64,000 nucleotides of DNA from Acidimangrovimonas pyrenivorans (GCF_042643245.1 NZ_JBHRSK010000007.1:310001-374000); one strand, 5' to 3'. Positions 27,701 to 38,640 are shown, numbered from the stretch's first letter. Numbers and translations are program-made. The notes: a model not told the origin generated them from the letters alone.

Positions 27701-28720
27701 TCAGCCCTCTGCCTCGCCTGCCCCGCGCTTGTCGCCGAACAGCCCGGTCAGCGCCCGGCCGACCAGCGCCGAGACCCGCGGTTTCGGCGCCGCGTTGAAC
27801 GGCAGCGGCCGGCAGACCTCCATCGCGGCGACCCCGACCCGGGCGGTCAGGGCGCCGTTGACCACGCCCTCGCCGAAGCGGCGCGACAGCTTGGTCAGCA
27901 GGGTGCCGCCGGCGACCGAATGGATCAGGTCGTCGCCCACCGCCACCGCGCCGGTGGCGACGAGGTGGGTCAGCACCGAGCGGGTCAGCCGCCAGCTGCC
28001 CAGCGTGCCCGAGCGGCCGCCATAGATCTCGGCGATCCGGCGGATCATGCGGATATTGGCGGAGAGCGCCGTCACCACGTCGGCCAGCGCCAGCGGCACC
28101 AGCGCCGTCACCGTCGCCACCTGCCGCGCCGCGCCCTCGATCTCGAGCCGCGCCAGCGCATCGAGCGGCGCCAGCAGCTCGGTTTCCGCCAGCCCGATCA
28201 GGCCGTCGGCATCGAAGCTCTCGTCGCGCCGCTCGGCCAGCCGCTCGCGGCCCCAGCGCAGCTCGGCCCGGTGGGCGTAGAGCCCGTCCAGCCGCGCCAC
28301 CACCTTGCGCGCCGCGCCAAGGTCGGCATCGGTCATCGCCGCCTCGGCAGCGCGGTGGATCACATCGACCCGCCGCAGCCGGGCGAAGGCGGCCAGCTCG
28401 CGCAGGGCGATGGCCAGCAGGACGACGACGAAGGCACCGATCAGCGCCAAGGCGATCCAGCCCAGCAGCGGGTTGCTGGCGAACAGGTTGGTGACGAAAT
28501 TCCACGCCGCCACCGAGATCAGGAAGCCGAGCAGGCTGGTGAGGACGGTCCAGAACAGCCGCCCCAGCCGCGACGGACGGCGGGCGGCGAAACTGGCGAC
28601 GGCCTGCATCGCCCTGCCTTCCGGCACCGCGTCGGGCACCGGCGGGGCGGCGGAAGGATCCGGCGAGGCGGTTGGGCCCTCCTCGATCTCGATCACCAGC
28701 GGGCGCTTGCTTTCGGTCAT
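27701..28720 (-). CDS. YcjF/TIGR01620-type membrane protein (DUF697)
   Basis: A 339-residue inner-membrane protein of the YcjF family. A proline-rich cytoplasmic N terminus (about 60 residues) leads to two membrane segments (LFWTVLTSLLGFLISVAAWNFV and LLGWIALALIGAFVVVLLAIAL), then a helical DUF697 domain with LADVVTALSANIRMIRRIAEIYGGRSG. Role unknown; it always accompanies YcjX. The ATG overlaps the ycjX stop as ATGA, so the start is firm and an open extension to 29392 is a shadow. Confidence 0.85.
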   Translation of the reverse strand: MTESKRPLVIEIEEGPTASPDPSAAPPVPDAVPEGRAMQAVASFAARRPSRLGRLFWTVLTSLLGFLISVAAWNFVTNLFASNPLLGWIALALIGAFVVVLLAIALRELAAFARLRRVDVIHRAAEAAMTDADLGAARKVVARLDGLYAHRAELRWGRERLAERRDESFDADGLIGLAETELLAPLDALARLEIEGAARQVATVTALVPLALADVVTALSANIRMIRRIAEIYGGRSGTLGSWRLTRSVLTHLVATGAVAVGDDLIHSVAGGTLLTKLSRRFGEGVVNGALTARVGVAAMEVCRPLPFNAAPKPRVSALVGRALTGLFGDKRGAGEAEG

Positions 28721-30135
28721 GACAGACGGTCCCCGATCAGGAATTCGGCGGCCCGGTCGAGCCGGATATGCGGCGGCCCCTCGCCGGGCTTGAGGTTGAG
28801 CCGCGCCGGGGCGAAGCCCATCACCTGGTAATCGGCGTCGAGCCAGCGTTCGGCCCCCTGCCGGGCCGGCGACAGCAGCCGGGTCGGGTCCTGCGGCAGC
28901 TCGCCGGGATACATCGCCGCCACCTTGCCGGTCTCGGCCAGCCTGCCCTTGACGCAATCGAGCGTCGCGCCGCCATGCTCGACCGTGGTCTCCACCGTCG
29001 CCCGCAGCGCGGCGATCGACATCGCCGCCGTCGTCGCGCCGGCGAAATCGGCCCGGTCGCGCGCCTCGCGCAAGAGCGCCTCCATGATCGCGGTCAGGCG
29101 GGCATGCTGGGAATGGTGCAGGTGGTCGGCCTTGGTCGCGGCGAAGAGGATGCGCTCGACCCGCTTGCCGAGCAGCAGTTCCGCCAGCCAGCGGTTGCGG
29201 CCGGGGCGGAAGGCGGTCAGCAGCTCGGCCATGGTCCGGCGCATGTCCTCGACCGCCTGCGGCCCGGCATGGATCGCGCCCAGCGCGTCGACCAGCACGA
29301 CCTGGCGGTCGATGCGGGCGAAATGGCTGCGGAAGAAGGGGCGGACGACCTGGGCCTTGTAGGCCTCGTAACGGCGCTCGAACTCGCGCCACAGGCTGCC
29401 GCGCGGGGGGCCGTCGGGCCTGGGCAGCGGCGCGAAGGTGACGACGGGCGAGCCGGCAAGATCGCCGGGCAGCAGGAAGCGGCCCGGGGTGCAGTCGGAG
29501 AAGCCGGCCCTGCGCGCGGCCTGGAGATGGGCGGTAAAGGCCTCGGCCAGCGCCCGGCCCTGCGCCTCGTCATGCGGCGCGGTGGCGTCGGCGGCCTGCG
29601 CGGCGCTCAGGTAGGCCGGCCCCTCGGGCCGCCCCGCCAGCCGTTCCAGCACGCCCGCCGACCACTCGGCATAGCTCTTCTCCATCAGCGTCAGGTCGAG
29701 CAGCCATTCGCCGGGATAGTCGATGATGTCGAGATGAACGGTGCGCGGGCCGCCGAGACTGCCCAGCATCCCCGAGGGCTGGACCCGGAAGGACAGCCGC
29801 AGCTCGCTCACCGCGCGGGTCGAGTCGGGCCAGTGCGGGGCATCGCCGGTCAGCGCCGCGAGGTGGGTCTCGTAATCGAAGCGGGCAACCGTGTCGTCGG
29901 GCTGGGGCTGGAGATAGGCGGTGCGGATCGCGCCCGAGGCGGCGGCGCGCAGCTGCGGCATCCGGCCCCGGTCCATCAGGTTGGCGACCAGCGAGGTGAT
30001 GAACACGGTCTTGCCCGAGCGGCTCAGCCCGGTGACGCCGAGCCGGATCACCGGCTCGAAGAACGTCTCCGAAAGCTGCGCCCCGATCTGCTCGACCCCG
30101 CGCGAAAGCCCGTCCGCGATTGACCCAAGAACCAC
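28717..30135 (-). CDS. YcjX-family P-loop NTPase (GTG start)
   Basis: A 472-residue predicted GTPase/ATPase of the YcjX (DUF463) family. The P-loop GLSRSGKT lies at 36-43 after RLGVT; DIIDYPGEWLLDL is a switch/Walker B-like block and LFAATKADHLHHSQH a TKxD-like base-recognition motif. GTG start supported by AAGGGGA just upstream. Family members are stress-associated and of unknown cellular role. Translationally coupled to the DUF697 gene. Confidence 0.88.
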   Translation of the reverse strand: MVLGSIADGLSRGVEQIGAQLSETFFEPVIRLGVTGLSRSGKTVFITSLVANLMDRGRMPQLRAAASGAIRTAYLQPQPDDTVARFDYETHLAALTGDAPHWPDSTRAVSELRLSFRVQPSGMLGSLGGPRTVHLDIIDYPGEWLLDLTLMEKSYAEWSAGVLERLAGRPEGPAYLSAAQAADATAPHDEAQGRALAEAFTAHLQAARRAGFSDCTPGRFLLPGDLAGSPVVTFAPLPRPDGPPRGSLWREFERRYEAYKAQVVRPFFRSHFARIDRQVVLVDALGAIHAGPQAVEDMRRTMAELLTAFRPGRNRWLAELLLGKRVERILFAATKADHLHHSQHARLTAIMEALLREARDRADFAGATTAAMSIAALRATVETTVEHGGATLDCVKGRLAETGKVAAMYPGELPQDPTRLLSPARQGAERWLDADYQVMGFAPARLNLKPGEGPPHIRLDRAAEFLIGDRLS

Positions 30136-30259
30136 GCCTGTCCCCTTGCTGCCTGCCTCAAGATAGGCGCCGGGACCGGCGGATAACAGGGGCTTGCCGC
30201 CCGCCGCCCGGATCGCGTTCCCGATTGCCTCCGCCCGCCGGCCGCGCTAACCGGAGGCC

Positions 30260-31027
30260 ATGCCGAGATACGCGCTTAAAATCGAATATGACGGGGCCCC
30301 GTTCAACGGCTGGCAGCGCCAGTCGGGCCAGCCCTCGGTGCAGGAGGCGGTCGAGACCGCGCTGCGCCGGCTGGAACCCGATGCGCCGGGGATCGGCGCC
30401 GCCGGGCGCACCGATACCGGGGTCCATGCCACCGCCCAGGTCGCCCATTGCGACCTGGCCAAGGAGTGGGAGCCGTTCCGCCTCAGCGAGGCGCTGAACT
30501 ACCACCTCAAGCCGCATCCGGTCGCCGTGGTCGCCGCCGCCCGGGTGCCGGAGGCGTTCCACGCCCGCTTCTCGGCCGTCGAGCGGCGCTATTTCTTCCG
30601 CCTCGTCGCCCGCCGCGCGCCCGTCACCCTTGACCGCGGGCTGGTCTGGCAGGTGCGGCACGCGTTGGAACTGACGCCGATGCGGCTGGGCGCGGCCCAC
30701 CTGGTCGGCCATCACGACTTCACCACCTTCCGCTCGACCATGTGCCAGGCGGCCTCGCCGGTGAAGACGCTCGACGCGCTCAGCATCAGCGAGCACCCCT
30801 ATCCCGGCGGCCAGGAGTTCCGCTTCTCCCTGCGCGCCCGCAGCTTCCTGCACAACCAGGTGCGCTCGATCGTCGGCACGCTGGAACGGGTCGGCGCCGG
30901 CGCCTGGGCGCCGGAAGACGTCAAGGCCGCGCTGGAAGCCGCCGACCGCGCCGCCTGCGGCCCGGTCTGCCCGCCGCAGGGCCTCTACCTCTGCGGCGTC
31001 GGCTATCCCGACGATCCCTTCGCCTGA
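30260..31027 (+). CDS. truA: tRNA pseudouridine(38-40) synthase
   Basis: A 255-residue TruA that converts uridines 38-40 of tRNA anticodon stems to pseudouridine. Catalytic Asp52 is in GAAGRTDTGVHA. The conserved ALNYHLKP, RRYFFRLVARRAP and FRSTMCQA segments and the C-terminal FLHNQVRSIVGTLERVGAG block are all present. Full length, no fusion. A large inverted repeat follows. Confidence 0.96.
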   Translation: MPRYALKIEYDGAPFNGWQRQSGQPSVQEAVETALRRLEPDAPGIGAAGRTDTGVHATAQVAHCDLAKEWEPFRLSEALNYHLKPHPVAVVAAARVPEAFHARFSAVERRYFFRLVARRAPVTLDRGLVWQVRHALELTPMRLGAAHLVGHHDFTTFRSTMCQAASPVKTLDALSISEHPYPGGQEFRFSLRARSFLHNQVRSIVGTLERVGAGAWAPEDVKAALEAADRAACGPVCPPQGLYLCGVGYPDDPFA

Positions 31028-31033
31028 CCCCTG

Positions 31034-31158
31034 CTTCCTCTCAGCGAAAATATCCCGCGGGGGTCCGGGGGCAGACAGCCCCCGGCCTCTCCGTCCGTGG
31101 CAGGCGCCGGGGGGTTCGCACCCCCGGGCCCCCGCGGGATATTTTCGGTGAGAGGAAG
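31034..31158. repeat. Large inverted GGATATTTT-family repeat with internal AGACA hairpin
   Basis: The 38-base arms (31034-31071 and 31121-31158) are inverted copies with only two mismatches, each reading CTTCCTCTCA-CGAAAATATCCCGCGGGGG or its complement. Between them at 31065-31085 is a perfect 8-bp hairpin CCGGGGGC-AGACA-GCCCCCGG. It fills most of the convergent gap between truA and adk, the best preserved copy in the window, and probably terminates both genes. Confidence 0.9.
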
Positions 31159-31198
31159 GCAGGGCGGAGGGACGAGACCGCCCCGGCCGCGCCTGCGG

Positions 31199-31882
31199 TC
31201 AGGCCGCGACGGTGCTGACGATCCGGGCCAGCGCGGCGCGGATCTCGGCGATGGCGCCCATCGCGTCGAGGCGCCGGAGCACGCCCTGACGCTCGTAATA
31301 GGCGATCAGCGGCGCGGTCTGGTCGTGGTAGGCGGTCAGCCGGGCCTGCACCGTCTCGGCGTTGTCGTCGGCCCGGCGCTTGAACGCGGTGCCGCCGCAC
31401 TTGTCGCAGATCCCGGCCACCGCCGGCTGCTTGAAGCTGTCGTGATAGCCCTCGCCGCAATTGGCGCAGGTGTAGCGGCCGGCGACGCGCTCGACCATCG
31501 CCGCGTCGTCGACCTCGAGCGAGACCGCCGCGGTCACCCTTGTGCCGGCCTCGGCCAGCAGCTTGTCGAGCGCCTCGGCCTGGCCCGCGGTGCGCGGGAA
31601 GCCGTCGAGGATGATGCCGCGGGCCACGTCCGGCGCCGCCATGCGGTCGCGCAGGATGGCGATCACGATCTCGTCCGAGACCAGGCCGCCCGCCTCCATC
31701 ACCGCCTTGGCCGCCTTGCCGGCCTCGGTGCCCGCCGCCACCGCGGCGCGCAAGAGGTCGCCGGTGGAGAGCTGGACGAGGCCGAAATCCTCTTCCAGCA
31801 TCCGCGCCTGGGTGCCCTTGCCCGCGCCGGGCGGCCCGAGCAGGATCAGCACCGTCTCGGGTGTCGTCGCGTTCCCTGTCAT
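31199..31882 (-). CDS. adk: Adenylate kinase with zinc-type LID
   Basis: A 227-residue adenylate kinase (ATP + AMP = 2 ADP). P-loop GPPGAGKGT at 16-24, STGDLLR and LDGFPRTAGQAEAL AMP-site motifs are intact. The LID carries four cysteines, Cys139, Cys142, Cys159 and Cys162, the structural zinc type. The start is only 4 bases after the acs stop, so it is probably cotranscribed with acetyl-CoA synthetase, which releases AMP. The usual ribosomal-protein operon context of adk is absent here, so this may be a second copy. Confidence 0.95.
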   Translation of the reverse strand: MTGNATTPETVLILLGPPGAGKGTQARMLEEDFGLVQLSTGDLLRAAVAAGTEAGKAAKAVMEAGGLVSDEIVIAILRDRMAAPDVARGIILDGFPRTAGQAEALDKLLAEAGTRVTAAVSLEVDDAAMVERVAGRYTCANCGEGYHDSFKQPAVAGICDKCGGTAFKRRADDNAETVQARLTAYHDQTAPLIAYYERQGVLRRLDAMGAIAEIRAALARIVSTVAA

Positions 31883-31886
31883 CCGA

Positions 31887-33845
<1,959 letters not shown>

Positions 33846-34262
33846 GGATGCCTCTCCCTTGTCTTCAACTGCCGCCCTGGCGGCGAAATGCTGCTTTCCG
33901 CACCGGAAAGCCTCCAACCCGGGCGCCACTGTAACGCACAGGTCAATCAAAGTGTAACCCTTTTTGAAACATGAATTTTTCTGTCAATTTCTTAACTTGC
34001 GCGGCGAAAATGATGTAAACTGCGTCGCGATCCCGGCGATTTGAGACCGGAATATCAGCACCTTAGCTGTTCAGCCCCCGCGACGGCCTGCCGGCCGGCC
34101 CGGGCCGGCCGCGCGGGGGCGGCGACCGAAGGCCGAACGGCAGCCGGCGACGGGGTGCCGCCGCGGCAGCCGGGCGCCGATCCCGGCCCGGCCGATTCGG
34201 CCCGGCCCCGCGCTTGTCCGCCCCGCCGTCCCGGCCTAGGCTGCGCCGGACAGGAGGACCCG
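33846..34262. other. 417-bp intergenic region, AT-rich acs upstream block plus GC-rich palindrome
   Basis: No gene is seen. 33935-34020 is unusually AT-rich for this genome (TTTTTGAAAC, AATTTTTCTGTCAATTTC) and probably holds the acs promoter and activator sites. A minus-strand TTGACA lies at 33987-33982, but I could not pair it with a convincing -10 box. On the plus strand TTAACT and TAAACT with 18 bp spacing are a weak candidate. Bases 34092-34111 form a 20-bp perfect palindrome built from GGCCGGCC units. Confidence 0.5.
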
Positions 34263-34760
34263 ATGGCCGAGGCGACATCGCCGCTGCGCCCCACCGACGA
34301 CGAGGCCCGCGCCCTGGCGCGGTCGCTGCTGGCCGGCGCGCGCCACGCCGCCCTGGCCGTCACCGATCCCGAGACCGGCGCGCCCCATGTCAGCCGGATC
34401 GCGCTGGGGCTGACGCCCGAGGGCATTCCGCTGAGCCTGATCTCGACCCTCGCCCGGCATACCCGGGCGCTCGCCGCCGATCCCCGCGCCGCGCTGCTGG
34501 TGGGCGAGCCGGGGCAGAAGGGCGACCCGTTGACCCATCCGCGGCTGTCCGTCTCCGCCCTTGCCCGCTTCGTGCCGCGCGACGGCGCCGAGCATGCCCG
34601 GCTGCGCGCCCATTACCTGGCCGGCCACCCCAAGGCCGGGCTCTACGCCGATTTCGCCGATTTCAGCTTCGTCACCTTCGCGCCGACCGGCGCCGCGCTC
34701 AACGGCGGCTTCGGCAAGGCCTACCGGCTGACGCCGGCGGATCTCGCGCCTGACCAGTAG
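34263..34760 (+). CDS. HugZ-like pyridoxamine 5'-phosphate oxidase-fold protein
   Basis: A 165-residue split-barrel flavin/heme-binding protein of the HugZ/PNPOx-like class: ALARSLLAGARHAALAVTDPETGAPHVSRIALGL, then LISTLARHTRALAADPRAALLVGEPG and FADFSFVTFAPTGAALNGGFGKAYRL. This matches the short HugZ-type proteins that degrade or bind heme, without the C-terminal DUF2470 domain. AGGAGG a few bases ahead fixes the start at 34263. No heme uptake genes are adjacent. Confidence 0.8.
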   Translation: MAEATSPLRPTDDEARALARSLLAGARHAALAVTDPETGAPHVSRIALGLTPEGIPLSLISTLARHTRALAADPRAALLVGEPGQKGDPLTHPRLSVSALARFVPRDGAEHARLRAHYLAGHPKAGLYADFADFSFVTFAPTGAALNGGFGKAYRLTPADLAPDQ

Positions 34761-34869
34761 CGCGGCGCCGCTCCGCCACCGGCGCATGGTGCCGATCCTG
34801 GCCGAGATTGCCCGAAAAGCGGCCCCGTGCGACCATAGCCGACACGGTTATCCAAGATGGGAGGCAAGG

Positions 34870-35262
34870 ATGATCAGGTCCGAAGACATCGCCACGCTGG
34901 CCAAGGACTACACGGCCGCCTGGAATTCCGGGTCGGCGGCGGCCGTCGCGTCGTTCTATGCCGAGGACGGCGAGATCGTCATCAACCGCGGCGCTCCCTG
35001 GAGCGGCCGCGCGCGGGTCGAGGAGATGGCGGCCGGTTTCTACGCCGACGTTCCCGACCTGACCCTGCGCTGCGACGACATCCGCCTGTCCGGCTCGCAC
35101 GCGGTCTATGTCTGGACCTTCACCGGCCACGATGCCGGGACCGGCAATCCCCTGACGGTGCGCGGCTGGGAGGAATGGGAGCTTGGCGACGACCTCGCGG
35201 TGATCGCGTCGCGCGGCTGGTTCGATGCCGAGGACTACGCGAGGCAGGCCGCGGGCGGATAG
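34870..35262 (+). CDS. SnoaL/NTF2-like protein
   Basis: A 130-residue NTF2-fold protein (SnoaL-like polyketide cyclase superfamily): DIATLAKDYTAAWNSGSAAAVASFYAEDGEIVINRG, GRARVEEMAAGFYADVPDLTLRCDD and a final EEWELGDDLAVIASRGWFD. The role cannot be deduced from the fold. AAGGATG context gives a weak ribosome site at 34870; an in-frame ATG at 34786 is possible but the family begins here. Followed by a tandem repeat. Confidence 0.75.
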   Translation: MIRSEDIATLAKDYTAAWNSGSAAAVASFYAEDGEIVINRGAPWSGRARVEEMAAGFYADVPDLTLRCDDIRLSGSHAVYVWTFTGHDAGTGNPLTVRGWEEWELGDDLAVIASRGWFDAEDYARQAAGG

Positions 35263-35290
35263 CAGGCCGCGCCGGCCGCGCCCGCCCCCG

Positions 35291-35354
35291 GCGCTTGCTC
35301 AGGCGGGCGCTTGCTCGGGTGGGCGCATGCTCGGGCGGGCGCATGCTCGGGCGG
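35291..35354. repeat. Four tandem 16-bp repeats
   Basis: Four adjacent 16-base units read GCGC(T/A)TGCTC(A/G)GG(C/T)GG; units three and four (35323-35338, 35339-35354) are identical and the first two differ from them at two or three positions. A truncated fifth unit (GCGCAAATGC) follows. They lie between convergent genes, 29 bp after the NTF2-like gene. Confidence 0.9.
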
Positions 35355-35367
35355 GCGCAAATGCAAA

Positions 35368-35387
35368 GGGGCGCCCGAGGGCACCCC
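35368..35387 (-). terminator. Terminator of the beta-helix protein gene
   Basis: GGGG-(C)-GCC... / GGC-(A)-CCCC forms a hairpin with one mismatch. On the minus strand it is followed by CCCCTTTGCATTTG, giving a broken T-run suited to ending transcription of the gene at 35421. Confidence 0.5.
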
Positions 35388-35420
35388 TTCCCGTCCCGCC
35401 TGCCGCCGTTGCCGCCGGGC

Positions 35421-37715
35421 TCACACCGGCGTGTCGCAGCGCACCGTCACCTGCACCCGGCCTTGCGCCGGGTCGGCCCAGTTCAGCGTCACCGCCCGGC
35501 TCTGCGCCCCCTGCTGGACCTTGACATAGGGCATGTCGGTCCGCCGCGCGCCCGAGCCGCCGGTGATCTCGCCCTCGGCCACCACGCCGGTCACCGTCCG
35601 GGCATAGCCGTCGAAGGCCATGTAGCCCTGGGTGTCGATGGTCCAGGTATCCGCGGCGGTGTTCTGGTCGTATTCCAGCGTCACCGGGCTGATCGTGATC
35701 TGGTTGACCGCGTTGTAGCTGTTGCCCTGCACGGTGATGTTGCGGAACCGGCTGTAATTCAGATCGGCGAAGGTGGTATCGACCTGGTCGACCCGGTCGA
35801 TGGAACCGTTGAGCGGCTTGAACACGTTGCCTGACATGGTGAAGCCCTGCAGGTAGTGGCCCGTGCCGTAGGGCTTGATCACCATGAAGCGGAAGGCCGG
35901 GTTGACGTTGATGACGGTGAAGATGTTGCCCTCGACCGTCAGCCCGCCGAAGGAATAGCCGCTGGAGAAGTCCGGATTCGCGTCGTATTCGTTGGTCCAC
36001 TCGATCGAGCAATCGTCGATGTAATTGCCGGTGATCGTGGTCTTGACATTGGGCTGGCAGAGCACGATCCCGGCCCGGCGCACCCCGTTCAACTCGTTGT
36101 CACCATGGAAGAAATGGTTGCCGAGGATAAGCCCGCCGGTGCCTGCCATGACCGCGAAATGGGCAAAGCGCACGACCCGGTTCAGGCGCAGCTTGACGTC
36201 GTTGGCATTGGTGTTGAGCACGATCGAGCTGCGGTCCTGCGCCGGCAGCGACTGCTCGTTCGAGATGAACTGGCAGCCGTCGATCATCATCCCCTGGCAG
36301 CCCTCGCCGACCGAGGTGATCGCCCGGTCCCTGGGCCGGTTCACGAAGCAGTCGCCCATCTGGAAGATGAGCCCGTCGGGCGCCAGCATCACCCCGCTCG
36401 CGGCGCCGTTGAGGCGGAAGTCCATGTCGTGGATCTCGAACCGCGACAGGGAGGCGAAGCTGCCAAAGTCGAGCGCGTAGCGGAAGCGGCTGAAGGTAAA
36501 GGTCCGGGTGCCGGCGGCGCCGTAGAGCGGCTGGCTCAGCGTCACCGTGCCGGCGCCGACATTCCTGGCCTTGACATAGACCTCGCGCCCGACCCCGGTG
36601 CCCTGCACCAACGCCCCGACCTCGATCTGCGCGACATTGGCCACCCCGGTCAGCGTGGTCGGCTGCGACGTGCTGTAGGTCGCCTGCGAGGTGACGGTCG
36701 CCGTGTCCCAGGCGGTGCCGTCGACGATGTTGAGCTGGCCGTTGCGCAGCACCCGCCGCAGCGAGAAGCCCTGACCGGTCATCCCGGCCACCGCGGCGAC
36801 GTCGATCGGCGCGGTCACGTTGACGCTCAGCCCCTTCATGTCGAGCGTGGTGTGGTCGGTGAAGCTGAACAGCGCCTGCAGCGCCTTCTTCAGGCCGGTC
36901 AGCTCGTCGCCGAACGCGGCCTCGTAGCTGATCAGATCGAAATTGCGGGTCAGCGACAGCACCGCCGTGTCGGGCATGGTGACGGTGCCCTCGAAGCGGA
37001 CATCGCTTTCGAAGGTGACGCTCGTGGCCAGGTGATAGATCCCGGCCGAGACCAGGACCGAACGCCCGGCCGCCGCCGCGTCGGCGGCCTCGAAGGCGGC
37101 GCTGTCGTCGGTGCTGCCGTCGCCCCTGGCGCCGTAGTCGCGCACGTCGACCCAGTCCATCAGCTTGCGGGCGAAGACGTCGGTGGCGTCCTCGATCACG
37201 ATGTCGTCGATCCGCACCGTGCCGCCGTTGGCGCCGCTGAGGTCGAGCCCGAAATGGCCGTAGACCGGCACGGTGCCCCAGGCCATGTCGACGCCTTCGC
37301 GGTTGCCGGCGCCGACGATCGCCGTCACCTCGACCACCTCGCCATAGCTGGTCAGCGCCACCGCGGGCCCGGTCTCGGTCAGCCCGGCGACATGGCTGTC
37401 GTCGGCCGCCCCGGCCCAGGCGGCGATCCGCACCGAGGGCAGGTTGCCCGAGATCGCCTTGACCCGCGCGGTGATCCGCAGGTAGAGCCCCGGCCGCAGC
37501 GGCGTCTGGCCCATGTAACGCAGCCGCTGGGTATCGACGGTCTTGACCATCTCGAGGCAGCCGCCGAAATCCTGGTCGGCCGCCACCAGCGCCGCGTTGG
37601 GCTGGTTGGCCCAGCTCGGCGTGCCCGGCGTGCCGTCCTGCTGCGACCAGACATCCAGCCCGTCCGCAAAGGGCGGCGGCATCAGCACCAGCCCGTCCGT
37701 GATCGTGATATCCAT
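35421..37715 (-). CDS. Right-handed beta-helix protein (GH28-related, pectate lyase-like; tailspike-like)
   Basis: A 764-residue protein with no signal peptide. Residues 1-185 form a beta-sandwich-like module (LVLMPPPFADGLDVWSQQDGTPG ... GHFGLDLSGANGGTVRIDDIVIED). Then DVRDYGARGDGSTDDSAAFEAADAAA marks the start of a Pectate_lyase_3/GH28-related beta-helix, with stacked NHFF, GNYID and GNIF turns to about residue 680. A short C-terminal beta domain follows. Rhodobacterales carry many such proteins; phage tailspikes share the architecture. No phage genes are beside it, so it is an orphan. Role in surface polysaccharide binding or cleavage is inferred from fold only. Confidence 0.8.
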   Translation of the reverse strand: MDITITDGLVLMPPPFADGLDVWSQQDGTPGTPSWANQPNAALVAADQDFGGCLEMVKTVDTQRLRYMGQTPLRPGLYLRITARVKAISGNLPSVRIAAWAGAADDSHVAGLTETGPAVALTSYGEVVEVTAIVGAGNREGVDMAWGTVPVYGHFGLDLSGANGGTVRIDDIVIEDATDVFARKLMDWVDVRDYGARGDGSTDDSAAFEAADAAAAGRSVLVSAGIYHLATSVTFESDVRFEGTVTMPDTAVLSLTRNFDLISYEAAFGDELTGLKKALQALFSFTDHTTLDMKGLSVNVTAPIDVAAVAGMTGQGFSLRRVLRNGQLNIVDGTAWDTATVTSQATYSTSQPTTLTGVANVAQIEVGALVQGTGVGREVYVKARNVGAGTVTLSQPLYGAAGTRTFTFSRFRYALDFGSFASLSRFEIHDMDFRLNGAASGVMLAPDGLIFQMGDCFVNRPRDRAITSVGEGCQGMMIDGCQFISNEQSLPAQDRSSIVLNTNANDVKLRLNRVVRFAHFAVMAGTGGLILGNHFFHGDNELNGVRRAGIVLCQPNVKTTITGNYIDDCSIEWTNEYDANPDFSSGYSFGGLTVEGNIFTVINVNPAFRFMVIKPYGTGHYLQGFTMSGNVFKPLNGSIDRVDQVDTTFADLNYSRFRNITVQGNSYNAVNQITISPVTLEYDQNTAADTWTIDTQGYMAFDGYARTVTGVVAEGEITGGSGARRTDMPYVKVQQGAQSRAVTLNWADPAQGRVQVTVRCDTPV

Positions 37716-37945
37716 TCCGTGCCCCTTGCTCGCTCGAAAATCCTGATGCCGAGGGGTCGGGAAATGCCGGGCGGGCCCGGTCTGCTGACGCTCTCATCTC
37801 CGCGCTGCGCCGACCGCCCGGCGCCTAAAGGGCTAGCAAGGCGCGGCTAACGACCGCTTAAGCCGCCGTGCGCAGCCCCGCCGCCATGGACACCGCCCGT
37901 GGATTGCGAAACACTTGGACATCACGACCTGAACGGGAATCGCCG

Positions 37946-38533
37946 ATGGATGCGCCGAATCCCAAAACCGAAGCCTTCTTTCGCGATGCCGTGGCCTGGC
38001 ACGACGAACTGTCCGCCTTGCGGTCGATCCTTCGCGCCAGCCCGCTGGTCGAAGACTTCAAGTGGCGGGCGCCCTGTTACACCTACCGGGGCGGCAACGT
38101 CGCCACCGTCTGGGGCTTGAAGGACTGCTGCACGCTGTCCTTCTTCAAGGGCGCGCTGCTGACCGATCCCGAGGCCCTCCTCGACGCACCCGGCGCGAAC
38201 TCACGCTCGATGCGCGTGATCCGGTTCACCGGCCGCGACCAGATCCACGCCATGGAAGACACCCTCCGAACCTATATCGACGCGGCGATCGCGATCGAGA
38301 CGGCCGGGCTGAAGGTGAACTTCGCGAAGGACGACCTCGCCTATCCCGAGGAGCTGATCGACCGGCTGGACGGCGCCCCGGAGCTGGCGACGGCCTTCGC
38401 GGCGCTGACGCCGGGCCGGCGCCGGGGCTACCTGCTGCATTTCGCGCAGGCTAAGCGGGCCGCGACCCGGACTTCGCGGATCGACAAGGCTGCCCCGCGC
38501 ATCCTTGCAGGCAAAGGCCTGCACGACCGCTGA
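37946..38533 (+). CDS. YdeI/DUF1801-type protein
   Basis: A 195-residue cytoplasmic protein of the YdeI/DUF1801 class: a helical start (AFFRDAVAWHDELSALRSIL), the signature FKWRAPCYTYRGGNVATVWGLKDCCTLSFFKGALL, and a C-terminal lysine-rich bacteriocin-protection-like tail ELATAFAALTPGRRRGYLLHFAQAKRAATRTSRIDKAAPRIL. Function is not established. ATG at 37946 fits the family; 26 residues of upstream open frame do not. Confidence 0.82.
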   Translation: MDAPNPKTEAFFRDAVAWHDELSALRSILRASPLVEDFKWRAPCYTYRGGNVATVWGLKDCCTLSFFKGALLTDPEALLDAPGANSRSMRVIRFTGRDQIHAMEDTLRTYIDAAIAIETAGLKVNFAKDDLAYPEELIDRLDGAPELATAFAALTPGRRRGYLLHFAQAKRAATRTSRIDKAAPRILAGKGLHDR

Positions 38534-38568
38534 GCGGCCACCGCCAACCGGTCGCGATGCCCCTGCCC

Positions 38569-38600
38569 TTTCATCTTCATGCAAATATCCCCGCCGGAGG
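38569..38600. repeat. Dispersed GGATATTTT-family repeat, single arm
   Basis: TTTCATCTTCATGCAAATATCC then CCGCCGGAGG is nearly identical (one difference in 30 bases) to the right arm of the copy at 4188-4217. The partner arm is absent. It lies between the convergent DUF1801 and lysyl-tRNA synthetase genes. Confidence 0.8.
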
Positions 38601-38640
38601 CGCCGCACCGTCCACCGGCACGCCGCCCCGGCGCGGGCGC

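Noticed and set aside
33982..33987. Definite sigma-70 promoter for acs
   Set aside because: The TTGACA box has no -10 element at 16-18 bp, so I only describe the region.
35291..35354. Possible CRISPR array
   Set aside because: Units are 16 bp and directly adjacent with no spacers, and no cas genes are present.
35421..37715. Prophage remnant
   Set aside because: Only a single tailspike-like gene; no integrase, capsid, terminase or attachment repeats around it.
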